DNA of 64,000 nucleotides, taken from positions 192,162 to 256,161 of the forward strand of contig NZ_FNVP01000003.1 of NCBI RefSeq assembly GCF_900108015.1, written 5' to 3'. The position numbers were made by a program, and so were the translations under genes. How positions within the stretch are numbered: the stretch's first letter is position 1; each line of letters begins with the position of its first letter. Positions 34,162 through 41,327 of this stretch are shown here, piece by piece. The notes under the pieces were generated by a model. The model had not been told where the DNA came from. It did not search any database and saw nothing but the letters and a program-made list of their open reading frames with translations. The DNA is from Flavobacterium urumqiense. GTDB taxonomy: Bacteria > Bacteroidota > Bacteroidia > Flavobacteriales > Flavobacteriaceae.

Positions 34162-34710
34162 ATGGAATTACAAAACGAATTTGAAGTAGCTACGTTTGCA
34201 GGAGGTTGTTTTTGGTGTACCGAAGCCGTTTTTTTAGAATTAAATGGAGTGAATAAAGTAGTTTCTGGATATATTGGCGGGAAAACGATTAATCCAACAT
34301 ATAAGGAAATATGTAATGGAGATACCGGTCATGCAGAAGCAATTCAGATTACTTTTGATCCTACTACAATATCCTTCGGAGAATTATTGGAAATATTTTT
34401 TGCAACTCATGATCCAACAACATTAAATCGTCAAGGAAATGATATTGGTATACAATACCGCAGTGAAATTTTTTATAATAATGAGGCGCAGAAGCAATTA
34501 TCAGAAGAGTATATCGCTTTGATGACCAAAGAAAATACTTTTGGGAAACCAATTGTAACAACCGTTTCACCATCCTCAAAATTCTATGAGGCGGAAGATT
34601 ACCATCAAAATTATTACAACCAAAATAAAATGCAAGGTTATTGCAGTTATATAATTACGCCAAAAATTGAAAAATTGCAAAAAGTGTATAACGATAAACT
34701 CAAAAAATAA
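34162..34710 (+). CDS. msrA: Peptide-methionine (S)-S-oxide reductase MsrA
   Basis: This 182-residue protein carries the MsrA active site GGCFWCTEA with catalytic Cys16. GDTGHAEAIQITFDP, THDPTTLNRQGNDIGIQYRS and AEDYHQNYY are further family hallmarks. It reduces the S-epimer of methionine sulfoxide in proteins and so repairs oxidative damage in the cytoplasm; there is no signal peptide. It is transcribed alone, divergently from lolD. The C-terminal Cys in QGYCSYI may serve as a resolving cysteine. Confidence 0.96.
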   Translation: MELQNEFEVATFAGGCFWCTEAVFLELNGVNKVVSGYIGGKTINPTYKEICNGDTGHAEAIQITFDPTTISFGELLEIFFATHDPTTLNRQGNDIGIQYRSEIFYNNEAQKQLSEEYIALMTKENTFGKPIVTTVSPSSKFYEAEDYHQNYYNQNKMQGYCSYIITPKIEKLQKVYNDKLKK

Positions 34711-34757
34711 TTGGCATTAGATTTGTATGTTTTTATGAAAAGCAATTTTAAAGAAAT

Positions 34758-35054
34758 ATGGAAGCAATTCAAATCGATACAACCGATAATAAAAAGCGAA
34801 ATCTTATTCTGGGAATACTATTCGACGCGATAGGAATGTTATCGTTTACAGTTCCTTTCGTTGGAGAATTTTCTGATGTAATTTGGGCACCAATTGCAGG
34901 TTATTTAATGACAACAATGTATAAAGGAAGTGTTGGTAAAGTAGGTGGAGTAATTACTTTCTTAGAGGAAATTTTACCTTTTTCAGATTTTATTCCCACA
35001 TTTACCTTGACATGGATTTATAATTATTTGATAAAAAGCAAAAACGTACAGTAA
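34758..35054 (+). CDS. Small hypothetical membrane protein
   Basis: This 98-residue protein has two probable membrane segments, LILGILFDAIGMLSFTVPFV (about 16-35) and a second at WAPIAGYLMTTMY (about 43-55). A C-terminal hydrophobic stretch, FIPTFTLTWIYNYLI, follows. It has no enzymatic motif. It starts 47 bp after msrA on the same strand and may be co-transcribed. Similar short proteins are widespread in flavobacteria, but I know of no function. Confidence 0.7.
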   Translation: MEAIQIDTTDNKKRNLILGILFDAIGMLSFTVPFVGEFSDVIWAPIAGYLMTTMYKGSVGKVGGVITFLEEILPFSDFIPTFTLTWIYNYLIKSKNVQ

Positions 35055-35069
35055 ATTGAGATGTTTTTA

Positions 35070-35372
35070 TTATTCTTTAAATAGAAAATCAAAACCCATT
35101 TTTTTTAGCATTTTTTTCTCAAAAGCCCAAAAGAATTTAAATTGTCCAAAAATAAACCCTATTAAGACTAAAAGTAATTGATATAACGGGAAAATTAGTA
35201 GTAGTCGAACAGGAGTAAACCAAAAACCTAAGTCAGTTTTGGTTATTCCCAACCAAAAACAAAATGGTTTTGACAACCAAGCTGAAGCGGAACCTGTAAT
35301 TGCAAAAACAACAAAAATAATTGTCAATTGAAAATTAGTTTCAATTCCCCATCGTTTTTTTAAATTCTCCAT
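35070..35372 (-). CDS. Hypothetical membrane protein, DUF6787-like
   Basis: This 100-residue protein has two hydrophobic helices, LTIIFVVFAITGSASAWL (about 17-34) and LLLIFPLYQLLLVLIGFIFG (about 57-76), and ends FWAFEKKMLKKMGF. The pattern WGIETNFQLTIIFVVFAITGS is shared by a conserved short family in Bacteroidota. The role is unknown. It converges with the plus-strand gene ending at 35054 and lies 32 bp downstream of the lipoprotein gene at 35405 on the same strand. Confidence 0.7.
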   Translation of the reverse strand: MENLKKRWGIETNFQLTIIFVVFAITGSASAWLSKPFCFWLGITKTDLGFWFTPVRLLLIFPLYQLLLVLIGFIFGQFKFFWAFEKKMLKKMGFDFLFKE

Positions 35373-35404
35373 CTTTATTTATAATGATTACAAATATATG
35401 AAGA

Positions 35405-35839
35405 TTATCTCAAGGGAACATGACCAAAAAGTTTTTGTTTATTCCTGTTTTGAAAATAAACCATGTAATTATAAATTAAATAATTTACCTCATATCCATA
35501 ATCAATATTGGGATCATAATTTATGGTCATTTCATATAAATTTGGACTGTAACGCATGGGTTGTAAAACACGACTGTTCCATTCGCTAACCCACATTTGG
35601 TTTTTACTTTGTAAATAACTTTGCGAATAATAATTCCTTGGAAGTGCTGTAGTGGTTACCCAAGTGCTAAAGCCTGGGTCAATTATCAAAACTTCATATT
35701 CTAGTTTATCATTGGCTATTCTTACGGTGTCACCCTGGGTAGCAACTGTTTTAACGGTGTTAGGGAAAGTTGCTTTTGAAGCATTACAACCCAAAAGAAG
35801 ACAAAAAAAAACCATTATTATGTAAACGCTATTTTTCAT
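35405..35839 (-). CDS. Lipoprotein, DUF6146-like
   Basis: This 144-residue protein has a signal peptide and lipobox (VFFCLLLGCNAS; lipidated Cys at about residue 18), so the product should be anchored in a membrane. The mature part contains YEVLIIDPGFSTWVTTTALP and NYYSQSYLQSKNQMWVSEWN, the pattern of a conserved Bacteroidota family without known function. It lies upstream of and on the same strand as the small membrane protein at 35070, so the two may form a unit. Confidence 0.75.
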   Translation of the reverse strand: MKNSVYIIMVFFCLLLGCNASKATFPNTVKTVATQGDTVRIANDKLEYEVLIIDPGFSTWVTTTALPRNYYSQSYLQSKNQMWVSEWNSRVLQPMRYSPNLYEMTINYDPNIDYGYEVNYLIYNYMVYFQNRNKQKLFGHVPLR

Positions 35840-35901
35840 GATCTGTATAATTATATCATAAAGTTACAAAAAAATAAACAATTGATTATTATATATTTAA
35901 C

Positions 35902-35936
35902 AAAAAAGAGGATGCCTTTTGGACATCCTCTTTTTA
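35902..35936 (-). terminator. Intrinsic terminator downstream of serA
   Basis: AAAAAGAGGATG pairs with CATCCTCTTTTT around a 9-nt loop, with T-tracts on both strands. It lies 18 bp beyond the serA stop codon and should end the serC-serA transcript; it can work in both directions. Confidence 0.85.
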
Positions 35937-35953
35937 TTTAATTACAGAAAAAA

Positions 35954-36904
35954 TTATTTCATCAAACTAATAATTTGTGAAGCTAATTCAGTACCAATTC
36001 TATCTTGTGCTTCTCCTGTTGCAGCTCCAATATGAGGAGTCATTGAGATTTTATGGTTCATCAAAATAGCCATTTCCGGAGTTGGTTCGTTTTCAAAAAC
36101 ATCCAATCCAGCGAATAATACTTTTCCACTGTCCAATGCTTTCACTAATGCAACTTCATCAATAACACCGCCGCGAGCACAGTTTACAATACCTACACCG
36201 TCTTTCATTATAGCCAATTCTTTCTCTCCAATGATGTAACCATCTTGAGCAGGAACGTGTAATGTTATAAAATCAGCTTCTTTAAATAAAGATTCCAATG
36301 ATTGAGAAACAATAGTTGTTGTGATTGATTGACCGTCAAAAAACTCGACTTTAACGTCAATTTGAGGGATAAACATATCAGCAGCAATCACTTTCATTCC
36401 TAAACCTAATGCCATTTTAGCAGTAGCTTGACCAATACGTCCAATTCCTACAACACCAAGAGTTTTTCCTCTTAATTCTATTCCGTTAGCATATGCTTTT
36501 TTCAAACCTTCAAAGTTTGTATCTCCTTCAAGAGGCATATTTCTGTTAGAGTCATGCAAAAAACGAACACCAGAAAATAAGTGTGCAAAAACCAATTCTG
36601 CCACTGATTCTGATGAAGAAGCAGGGGTATTAATTACGTGAATTCCTTTGCTTTTAGCATAGTCTACATCAATATTATCCATTCCTACACCACCACGACC
36701 AATGATTTTTAGTCCCGGGCAAGCGTCAATAATATCTTTACGAACTTTGGTAGCACTACGCACCAAAACAACGCTTACATTGTTTTCATTTACAAAGTTA
36801 GCCACTTGTTCTTGCGCTACTTTTGTAGTTATAACTTCAAATCCACCTTTTTCTAAAGCTAGAATTCCACTTTTAGAAATTCCGTCATTGGCTAATACTT
36901 TCAT
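35954..36904 (-). CDS. serA: D-3-phosphoglycerate dehydrogenase (2-hydroxyacid dehydrogenase family)
   Basis: This 316-residue enzyme oxidises 3-phosphoglycerate to 3-phosphohydroxypyruvate, the first step of serine synthesis. The NAD-binding motif is GVVGIGRIGQATA (about residues 148-160). Catalytic residues lie in NCARGGVIDE (Arg), LDVFENEP (Glu) and TPHIGAAT (His). It is the short form without a C-terminal ACT domain, so serine feedback through ACT is not expected. serC lies 136 bp upstream on the same strand, forming a serine-biosynthesis pair. The intervening DNA has AT-rich inverted repeats. Confidence 0.92.
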   Translation of the reverse strand: MKVLANDGISKSGILALEKGGFEVITTKVAQEQVANFVNENNVSVVLVRSATKVRKDIIDACPGLKIIGRGGVGMDNIDVDYAKSKGIHVINTPASSSESVAELVFAHLFSGVRFLHDSNRNMPLEGDTNFEGLKKAYANGIELRGKTLGVVGIGRIGQATAKMALGLGMKVIAADMFIPQIDVKVEFFDGQSITTTIVSQSLESLFKEADFITLHVPAQDGYIIGEKELAIMKDGVGIVNCARGGVIDEVALVKALDSGKVLFAGLDVFENEPTPEMAILMNHKISMTPHIGAATGEAQDRIGTELASQIISLMK

Positions 36905-37040
36905 TTATGTTTTAATTTAAAGATTGAAAAATTAAATGATTTAAAGATTCAATCAGGATTTTATAATTTTAAAGTGTAATTTTAATTGAAAGATTTACTA
37001 ATTGATTTTTGTAATTATTAAATCTTCAATTCTTAAATCA

Positions 37041-38111
37041 TTAAATATTTTTTTCCAATTCTTTCATTACATCAACTAATACTTGAACACTTTCTAATGG
37101 AAGCGCATTGTACATAGAAGCTCTGTAACCACCCACTGAACGGTGTCCGGGTAATCCTGAAATTCCAGCTGCTTTCCACATGGCATCAAATGTTTCTGCA
37201 TGAGCAGTATCATTCAATAAGAAAGTAGCATTCATGGTAGAGCGATCTTCAACAGCTGCAGCTCCTTTAAATAATGGATTTCTGTCAATTTCACCATAAA
37301 GTAATGCAGCTTTAGCATTATTTATTTTTTCAATTGCAGCAACTCCTCCAAGGTTTTTTAACCATTGTAAAGTCAATAACGATGCATAAACTGGGAAAAC
37401 AGGTGGAGTATTGTACATACTTTCTGCTTTGATATGTTTAGTGTAATCCAACATGCTTGGGATTATTCTGCCATTTTTACCTAAAATTTCCTCTTTCACA
37501 ACAACCAAAGTAGTTCCTGCCGGACCCATATTTTTTTGAGCTCCTGCATAGATCAAATCAAATTTCGAAAAATCTAATTCTCTTGAAAATATATCAGAAC
37601 TCATATCACATACAATTGGCATATCAAGTGAAGGGAATTCCTTCATTTGTGTACCAAAAATTGTATTGTTACTGGTACAATGGAAATAATCAGCATCTGA
37701 AGGTACAGTGTATCCTTTTGGAATATGATTGTAATTTTCTTCTTTTGATGAAGCGACAACAACAGTATCACCAAATAATTTTGCTTCTTTTATGGCTGCT
37801 GATGCCCAAGTTCCTGAATCAAGATAAGCAGATTTTCCACCTTCTTTCATCAAATTATAAGGAGCCATAATAAATTCTAAACTAGCTCCGCCAGCAAGAA
37901 ATAAAGCTTGGTATCCTTTGCCTTCAAGGCCTAAAAGTTCAATAACAAGAGTTCTTGCCTCATCCATAACGGCAACGAAGTCTTTGCTTCTGTGCGAAAT
38001 TTCTAAAATGGATAAACCAGAATTGTTGAAATTTAAAATAGCTTGTGCTGATTTCTCAAAAACTTCTTGTGGTAAGATACAAGGTCCTGCGCTGTAGTTG
38101 TGTTTTTTCAT
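37041..38111 (-). CDS. serC: Phosphoserine aminotransferase
   Basis: From the ATG at 38111 (MKKHNYSAGPCILP) it encodes 356 residues; the upstream ATG at 38144 would add an atypical extension. Family blocks include NYSAGPCILPQEV, EISHRSKDF, GGASLEFIM, YAGAQKNMGPAGTTLVVV with the PLP-binding Lys (SchiffBase in AQKN), and GLPGHRSVGGYRASMYNALP at the end. It converts 3-phosphohydroxypyruvate to phosphoserine with glutamate as donor. It precedes serA on the same strand. The divergent-looking neighbour at 38205 is also on the minus strand, 93 bp upstream. Confidence 0.96.
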   Translation of the reverse strand: MKKHNYSAGPCILPQEVFEKSAQAILNFNNSGLSILEISHRSKDFVAVMDEARTLVIELLGLEGKGYQALFLAGGASLEFIMAPYNLMKEGGKSAYLDSGTWASAAIKEAKLFGDTVVVASSKEENYNHIPKGYTVPSDADYFHCTSNNTIFGTQMKEFPSLDMPIVCDMSSDIFSRELDFSKFDLIYAGAQKNMGPAGTTLVVVKEEILGKNGRIIPSMLDYTKHIKAESMYNTPPVFPVYASLLTLQWLKNLGGVAAIEKINNAKAALLYGEIDRNPLFKGAAAVEDRSTMNATFLLNDTAHAETFDAMWKAAGISGLPGHRSVGGYRASMYNALPLESVQVLVDVMKELEKNI

Positions 38112-38204
38112 GGTGTAGTTTAAGTCCAAAAAATTAAAATGCAAATTTCGGTAATAGGAGTTTATAAATCGTTAAATAATTCGCAATAATTAAACAATTT
38201 TCGT

Positions 38205-39263
38205 CTATATTGTTAATAAAAACGATATGGTGTCCACGTTATCCGCATAATCCCATAATGCAGGTTTTTGTGTTTGTCCAAAATCAATGCTGTTTTCTAT
38301 AACAGAATCGCTTACAACACATTGAATTTGCTCACTTTCTGATTGTAATCGTATTTGTAAATCATTACTAGTAGTATAGTATTCATAGAAAACACTAGAA
38401 ATAGGGGAGGCGTGACTTTTATCCTCTTTTAAAGTCAAAAATCCATTATCTAATAATTTAAAATTGCTCATCAGGAAAACTGCTTTGTTGTAATCGTAAT
38501 TATTGGCATATTTTTCATAATGAACAACATCTTGATATTCGAAAATCGCTTCAAAAAAAGCAACGAAAGAATAGTCTTTCGGGACAAAAAGTTTAGATAC
38601 ATTACGGCATCCTAAACCAAAATATCTAAAAATATCTTCACCAAGCGCTGTAAGTTGTTCTTTGGTTTCCTTGCCAGTCAAGACGGCAACTGAGTTTCTG
38701 CTTTTTCGGATTATGGAAGGTTTGTCTTTAAAATAATATTCAAAATAACGTGCAGTGTTATTGCTTCCGGTTGCTATAACAGCATCAAAATTTTCTAGTT
38801 TTCCATCTACAAAATGTATGCTATTGGCTAATTCAGGTTCAATAGCTATAATATATTTAGCCAAAAAAGGCAATAAATGTTGATCATTCGAGGATGTTTT
38901 TATCAATACTTTATGACCAGTAATTAACACCGACAAAAAATCATGAAAACCAACTAACGGAATATTTCCAGCGAGAATTAAAGCAATATTTTTAGATTCA
39001 GCTATTTGAAAATCATAAGCCGATAACCATTGGTTCAAATTTTCTTCAGTAAGCGCTTCTGACCAGGAACGAATAGAAAAATAGACTTGTTCCGGAGTAT
39101 ACCAACCATTATGAGATTGCGATAGTTTTATTAAATCAATAAAATCATTAAAGAATAAATCGTTACCTAAAACAGTATTTTTTTTAATAGTATTATTTTC
39201 AGAAAATTGATTTAAGAATTTTCCTAATTCAATAAAAACATTTTTTTTTGTTTCTAATGTCAT
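38205..39263 (-). CDS. Acyl-CoA reductase (LuxC-like aldehyde-dehydrogenase fold)
   Basis: This 352-residue protein shows IALILAGNIPLVGFHDFLSVL, KVLIKTSSND and AVIATGSNNTARYFEYYF, hallmarks of the LuxC-like acyl-CoA reductase group of the aldehyde dehydrogenase superfamily. The likely catalytic Cys is in FGLGCRNVSKLF. Its physiological substrate in flavobacteria is unclear. Family members reduce acyl-CoA to aldehyde with NADPH. It sits beside serC and divergently from a 4Fe-4S ferredoxin gene, a conserved flavobacterial arrangement. Confidence 0.85.
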   Translation of the reverse strand: MTLETKKNVFIELGKFLNQFSENNTIKKNTVLGNDLFFNDFIDLIKLSQSHNGWYTPEQVYFSIRSWSEALTEENLNQWLSAYDFQIAESKNIALILAGNIPLVGFHDFLSVLITGHKVLIKTSSNDQHLLPFLAKYIIAIEPELANSIHFVDGKLENFDAVIATGSNNTARYFEYYFKDKPSIIRKSRNSVAVLTGKETKEQLTALGEDIFRYFGLGCRNVSKLFVPKDYSFVAFFEAIFEYQDVVHYEKYANNYDYNKAVFLMSNFKLLDNGFLTLKEDKSHASPISSVFYEYYTTSNDLQIRLQSESEQIQCVVSDSVIENSIDFGQTQKPALWDYADNVDTISFLLTI

Positions 39264-39400
39264 AATGTTTGCTTATGAATAGTTTTGATTGTAATTTTGC
39301 ACAAAAATAAGCTATAAAAAGTATAGTTAAAAGATTAAAAGAGGAAAGATATAAGAATCTTAAATCCTAAATCTTATTTCTTAATTCCTAAATTAAAAAG

Positions 39401-39751
39401 ATGGCAATTATAATAACTGATGAATGTATTAATTGTGGCGCATGTGAGCCAGAATGCCCAAATACAGCAATATACGAAGGAGCGGACGATTGGAGATATA
39501 AAGATGGAACCAAACTTAAAGGAAAAGTAATTTTGCTTGATGGTACTGAAGTAGATTCTGATGAAGCTCAGACCCCAATTTCTGATGAAGTGTACTATAT
39601 CGTTCCTGGAAAATGTACCGAGTGTAAAGGATTTCATGATGAACCACAATGTGCTGCTGTTTGTCCGGTAGACTGTTGTATTCCAGATGATAATCATGTA
39701 GAAAGTGAAGAGACTTTGCTTAACAGGCAGGCATTTTTACACAATGAATAA
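39401..39751 (+). CDS. 4Fe-4S dicluster ferredoxin
   Basis: This 116-residue protein has two cluster motifs: [12 protein letters not shown] near residue 10 and the spaced [21 protein letters not shown] near 70-90. The extended spacing in the second motif is typical of FdxN/YfhL-like ferredoxins. It carries electrons in the cytoplasm. It lies divergently 137 bp from the acyl-CoA reductase gene and may donate electrons elsewhere; a direct link with that enzyme is not shown. A strong terminator follows. Confidence 0.93.
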   Translation: MAIIITDECINCGACEPECPNTAIYEGADDWRYKDGTKLKGKVILLDGTEVDSDEAQTPISDEVYYIVPGKCTECKGFHDEPQCAAVCPVDCCIPDDNHVESEETLLNRQAFLHNE

Positions 39752-39771
39752 ATATAAGTTATGTTTAAATC

Positions 39772-39815
39772 AAAAAAAAATCCTGAGTTTGTTTAAACTC
39801 AGGATTTTTTTTTGA
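39772..39815. terminator. Bidirectional intrinsic terminator
   Basis: AATCCTGAGTTT pairs perfectly with AAACTCAGGATT around a 5-nt loop, with A9 before and T9 after. It lies between the converging ferredoxin gene and the gene ending at 39835 and should stop both transcripts. Confidence 0.93.
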
Positions 39816-39834
39816 TTGTTGGCTTTACTTATTT

Positions 39835-40368
39835 TTATTTGACAATAATATAAGTGGTAACCGTTACTTTATCCGTTTTATCATCATATGTTTCTAATAC
39901 TAGATTGCCATTGGCGTCAAAATAACCATAAGAAGTGGCGTTTTTTGTTCTGTAAATATAATTATTATTTGATGTTTTTCTTAAAACCGCAGCTTTTTTA
40001 CCATCTGGCAAGAACATGGTATAACCACTTTTATCGGTAGCTACTTGATATTTTTTCCCGTCCAAATTGTAATAAGCAGATCTGTCAACTTCAATAATTT
40101 TAGTGACACCATTTGCAGTGACTGCTGTAGTTGAAGTTACTTGTATAGGACTTTCCTTTATATCTTTATTCAGAACATTTGAATCAGCATCTTTCAATTC
40201 AACATTTTGTACTTCTTTGATTTCCTGACTTTGGATTATTTTTTTTGCGCCTTCAGAATCTTTAGTTGTTGTAATATTTGTTTTAACTTCTGATTTTACA
40301 TTTGTATTTTGAGCTTGAGTATTTAAGGTAAATAAAAAAGCTGCAACACCTAACATTATAGTTTTCAT
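39835..40368 (-). CDS. Secreted hypothetical protein
   Basis: This 177-residue protein starts with a signal peptide (MKTIMLGVAAFLFTLNTQAQ, cut after AQ). The region to about residue 85 is Lys/Thr/Glu-rich and low complexity. The rest is beta-rich with repeating units (YYNLDGKKYQVATDKSGYTM, then YRTKNATSYGYFDANGNLVL) that resemble short YD-like repeats. It is probably periplasmic or surface-associated. The function is unknown. It is a single gene, upstream of a shared terminator. Confidence 0.7.
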   Translation of the reverse strand: MKTIMLGVAAFLFTLNTQAQNTNVKSEVKTNITTTKDSEGAKKIIQSQEIKEVQNVELKDADSNVLNKDIKESPIQVTSTTAVTANGVTKIIEVDRSAYYNLDGKKYQVATDKSGYTMFLPDGKKAAVLRKTSNNNYIYRTKNATSYGYFDANGNLVLETYDDKTDKVTVTTYIIVK

Positions 40369-40479
40369 AATATCTAATTTTAATTATTTATAAGGTATAA
40401 AGATATATTAAGCTGACTTTAAGATTGTTGTATAATTTAGGTAAAAATTTATAATATTCACACTAAAAAATATTGAATA

Positions 40480-41235
40480 TTAAATTGTTTGTAATTGTTT
40501 TTTTCTGGCGACAATTACATACGTATCATAAGCATACGTTTTTCGATCTATAGTTTTGATTATTTCGAAACCATTCAAATATAGAAATAATTGAATTTCA
40601 TTCAAAGTAAATACGCGAACAGTAGAAAAATCATCAGCTATTATTTCTTTTTGACCTTCTTTAATGGTATAATATTGGGCAGCCCATTCCAATATGAAAT
40701 TTTCTGCTGAAGTTGTTTTCCAATTACTGTTTCTATAATAATTGACTCCTTCGTACTTTGCCTCATGAATAATAATAGGATTCTCTTTGGCATAAGGAAT
40801 ATACCGATTGGCATCTATAAAATCAAAAACAACAATTCCGTTACTTGTTAAATTTTCGTTAATGGATCCAAAAGTAGTGTTGACATCTTCATTTGTAATC
40901 ATATAACTAGTAGATCGTCCTGTAATTAGTATTGAATCCACGGGGTTTTTAAGTTGGAAATCGCGCATGTCTCCATAAATAAAATTGCAGTTTTCATTCC
41001 TTTCTTTCGCAATAGCAATCATACTTTCGCTGTAATCTAATCCTATATATTCTTGCTGATTTTCTTGAAATCTTTTTGCTAGATTACCTGTTCCGCTGCC
41101 TATTTCCAAAATAGTTTTGCAATTATTATCTTGGATTAAATTATTATAGAAACGATATTCCTCATCATAATCGATGAAGGTTTGGTACATAGCGTCAAAT
41201 ATTGCCGCCATTTTTCCGCTATATAGATTTGTCAT
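40480..41235 (-). CDS. Class I SAM-dependent methyltransferase
   Basis: From the ATG at 41235 (MTNLYSGKMAAIFDAMYQTF) it encodes 251 residues; an upstream ATG at 41265 adds an implausible MLNFIVYLKI leader. SAM motif I is ILEIGSGTGNLAKRF, the acidic strand-2 residue is in YIGLDYSESM, and NFIYGDMRDF and SILITGRSTSYMI follow. This is a small-molecule or tRNA-type methyltransferase of the MT-A25 group, substrate unknown. It is a single gene separated from the TonB receptor by a strong hairpin. Confidence 0.85.
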   Translation of the reverse strand: MTNLYSGKMAAIFDAMYQTFIDYDEEYRFYNNLIQDNNCKTILEIGSGTGNLAKRFQENQQEYIGLDYSESMIAIAKERNENCNFIYGDMRDFQLKNPVDSILITGRSTSYMITNEDVNTTFGSINENLTSNGIVVFDFIDANRYIPYAKENPIIIHEAKYEGVNYYRNSNWKTTSAENFILEWAAQYYTIKEGQKEIIADDFSTVRVFTLNEIQLFLYLNGFEIIKTIDRKTYAYDTYVIVARKKQLQTI

Positions 41236-41278
41236 GATTTTTAGATATACTATAAAATTAAGCAAAAAGAGGATATAA

Positions 41279-41306
41279 AAAAAGGGCTGTCATATGACAG
41301 CCCTTT
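41279..41306 (-). terminator. Intrinsic terminator of the TonB receptor gene
   Basis: A perfect palindrome, AAAAGGGCTGTCA/TGACAGCCCTTTT with only a TA centre, lies 22 bp after the receptor's stop codon. It has A/T-runs on both sides, so it ends the minus-strand receptor transcript. Confidence 0.9.
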
Positions 41307-41327
41307 TCAAATTATTCAATAAATGAA

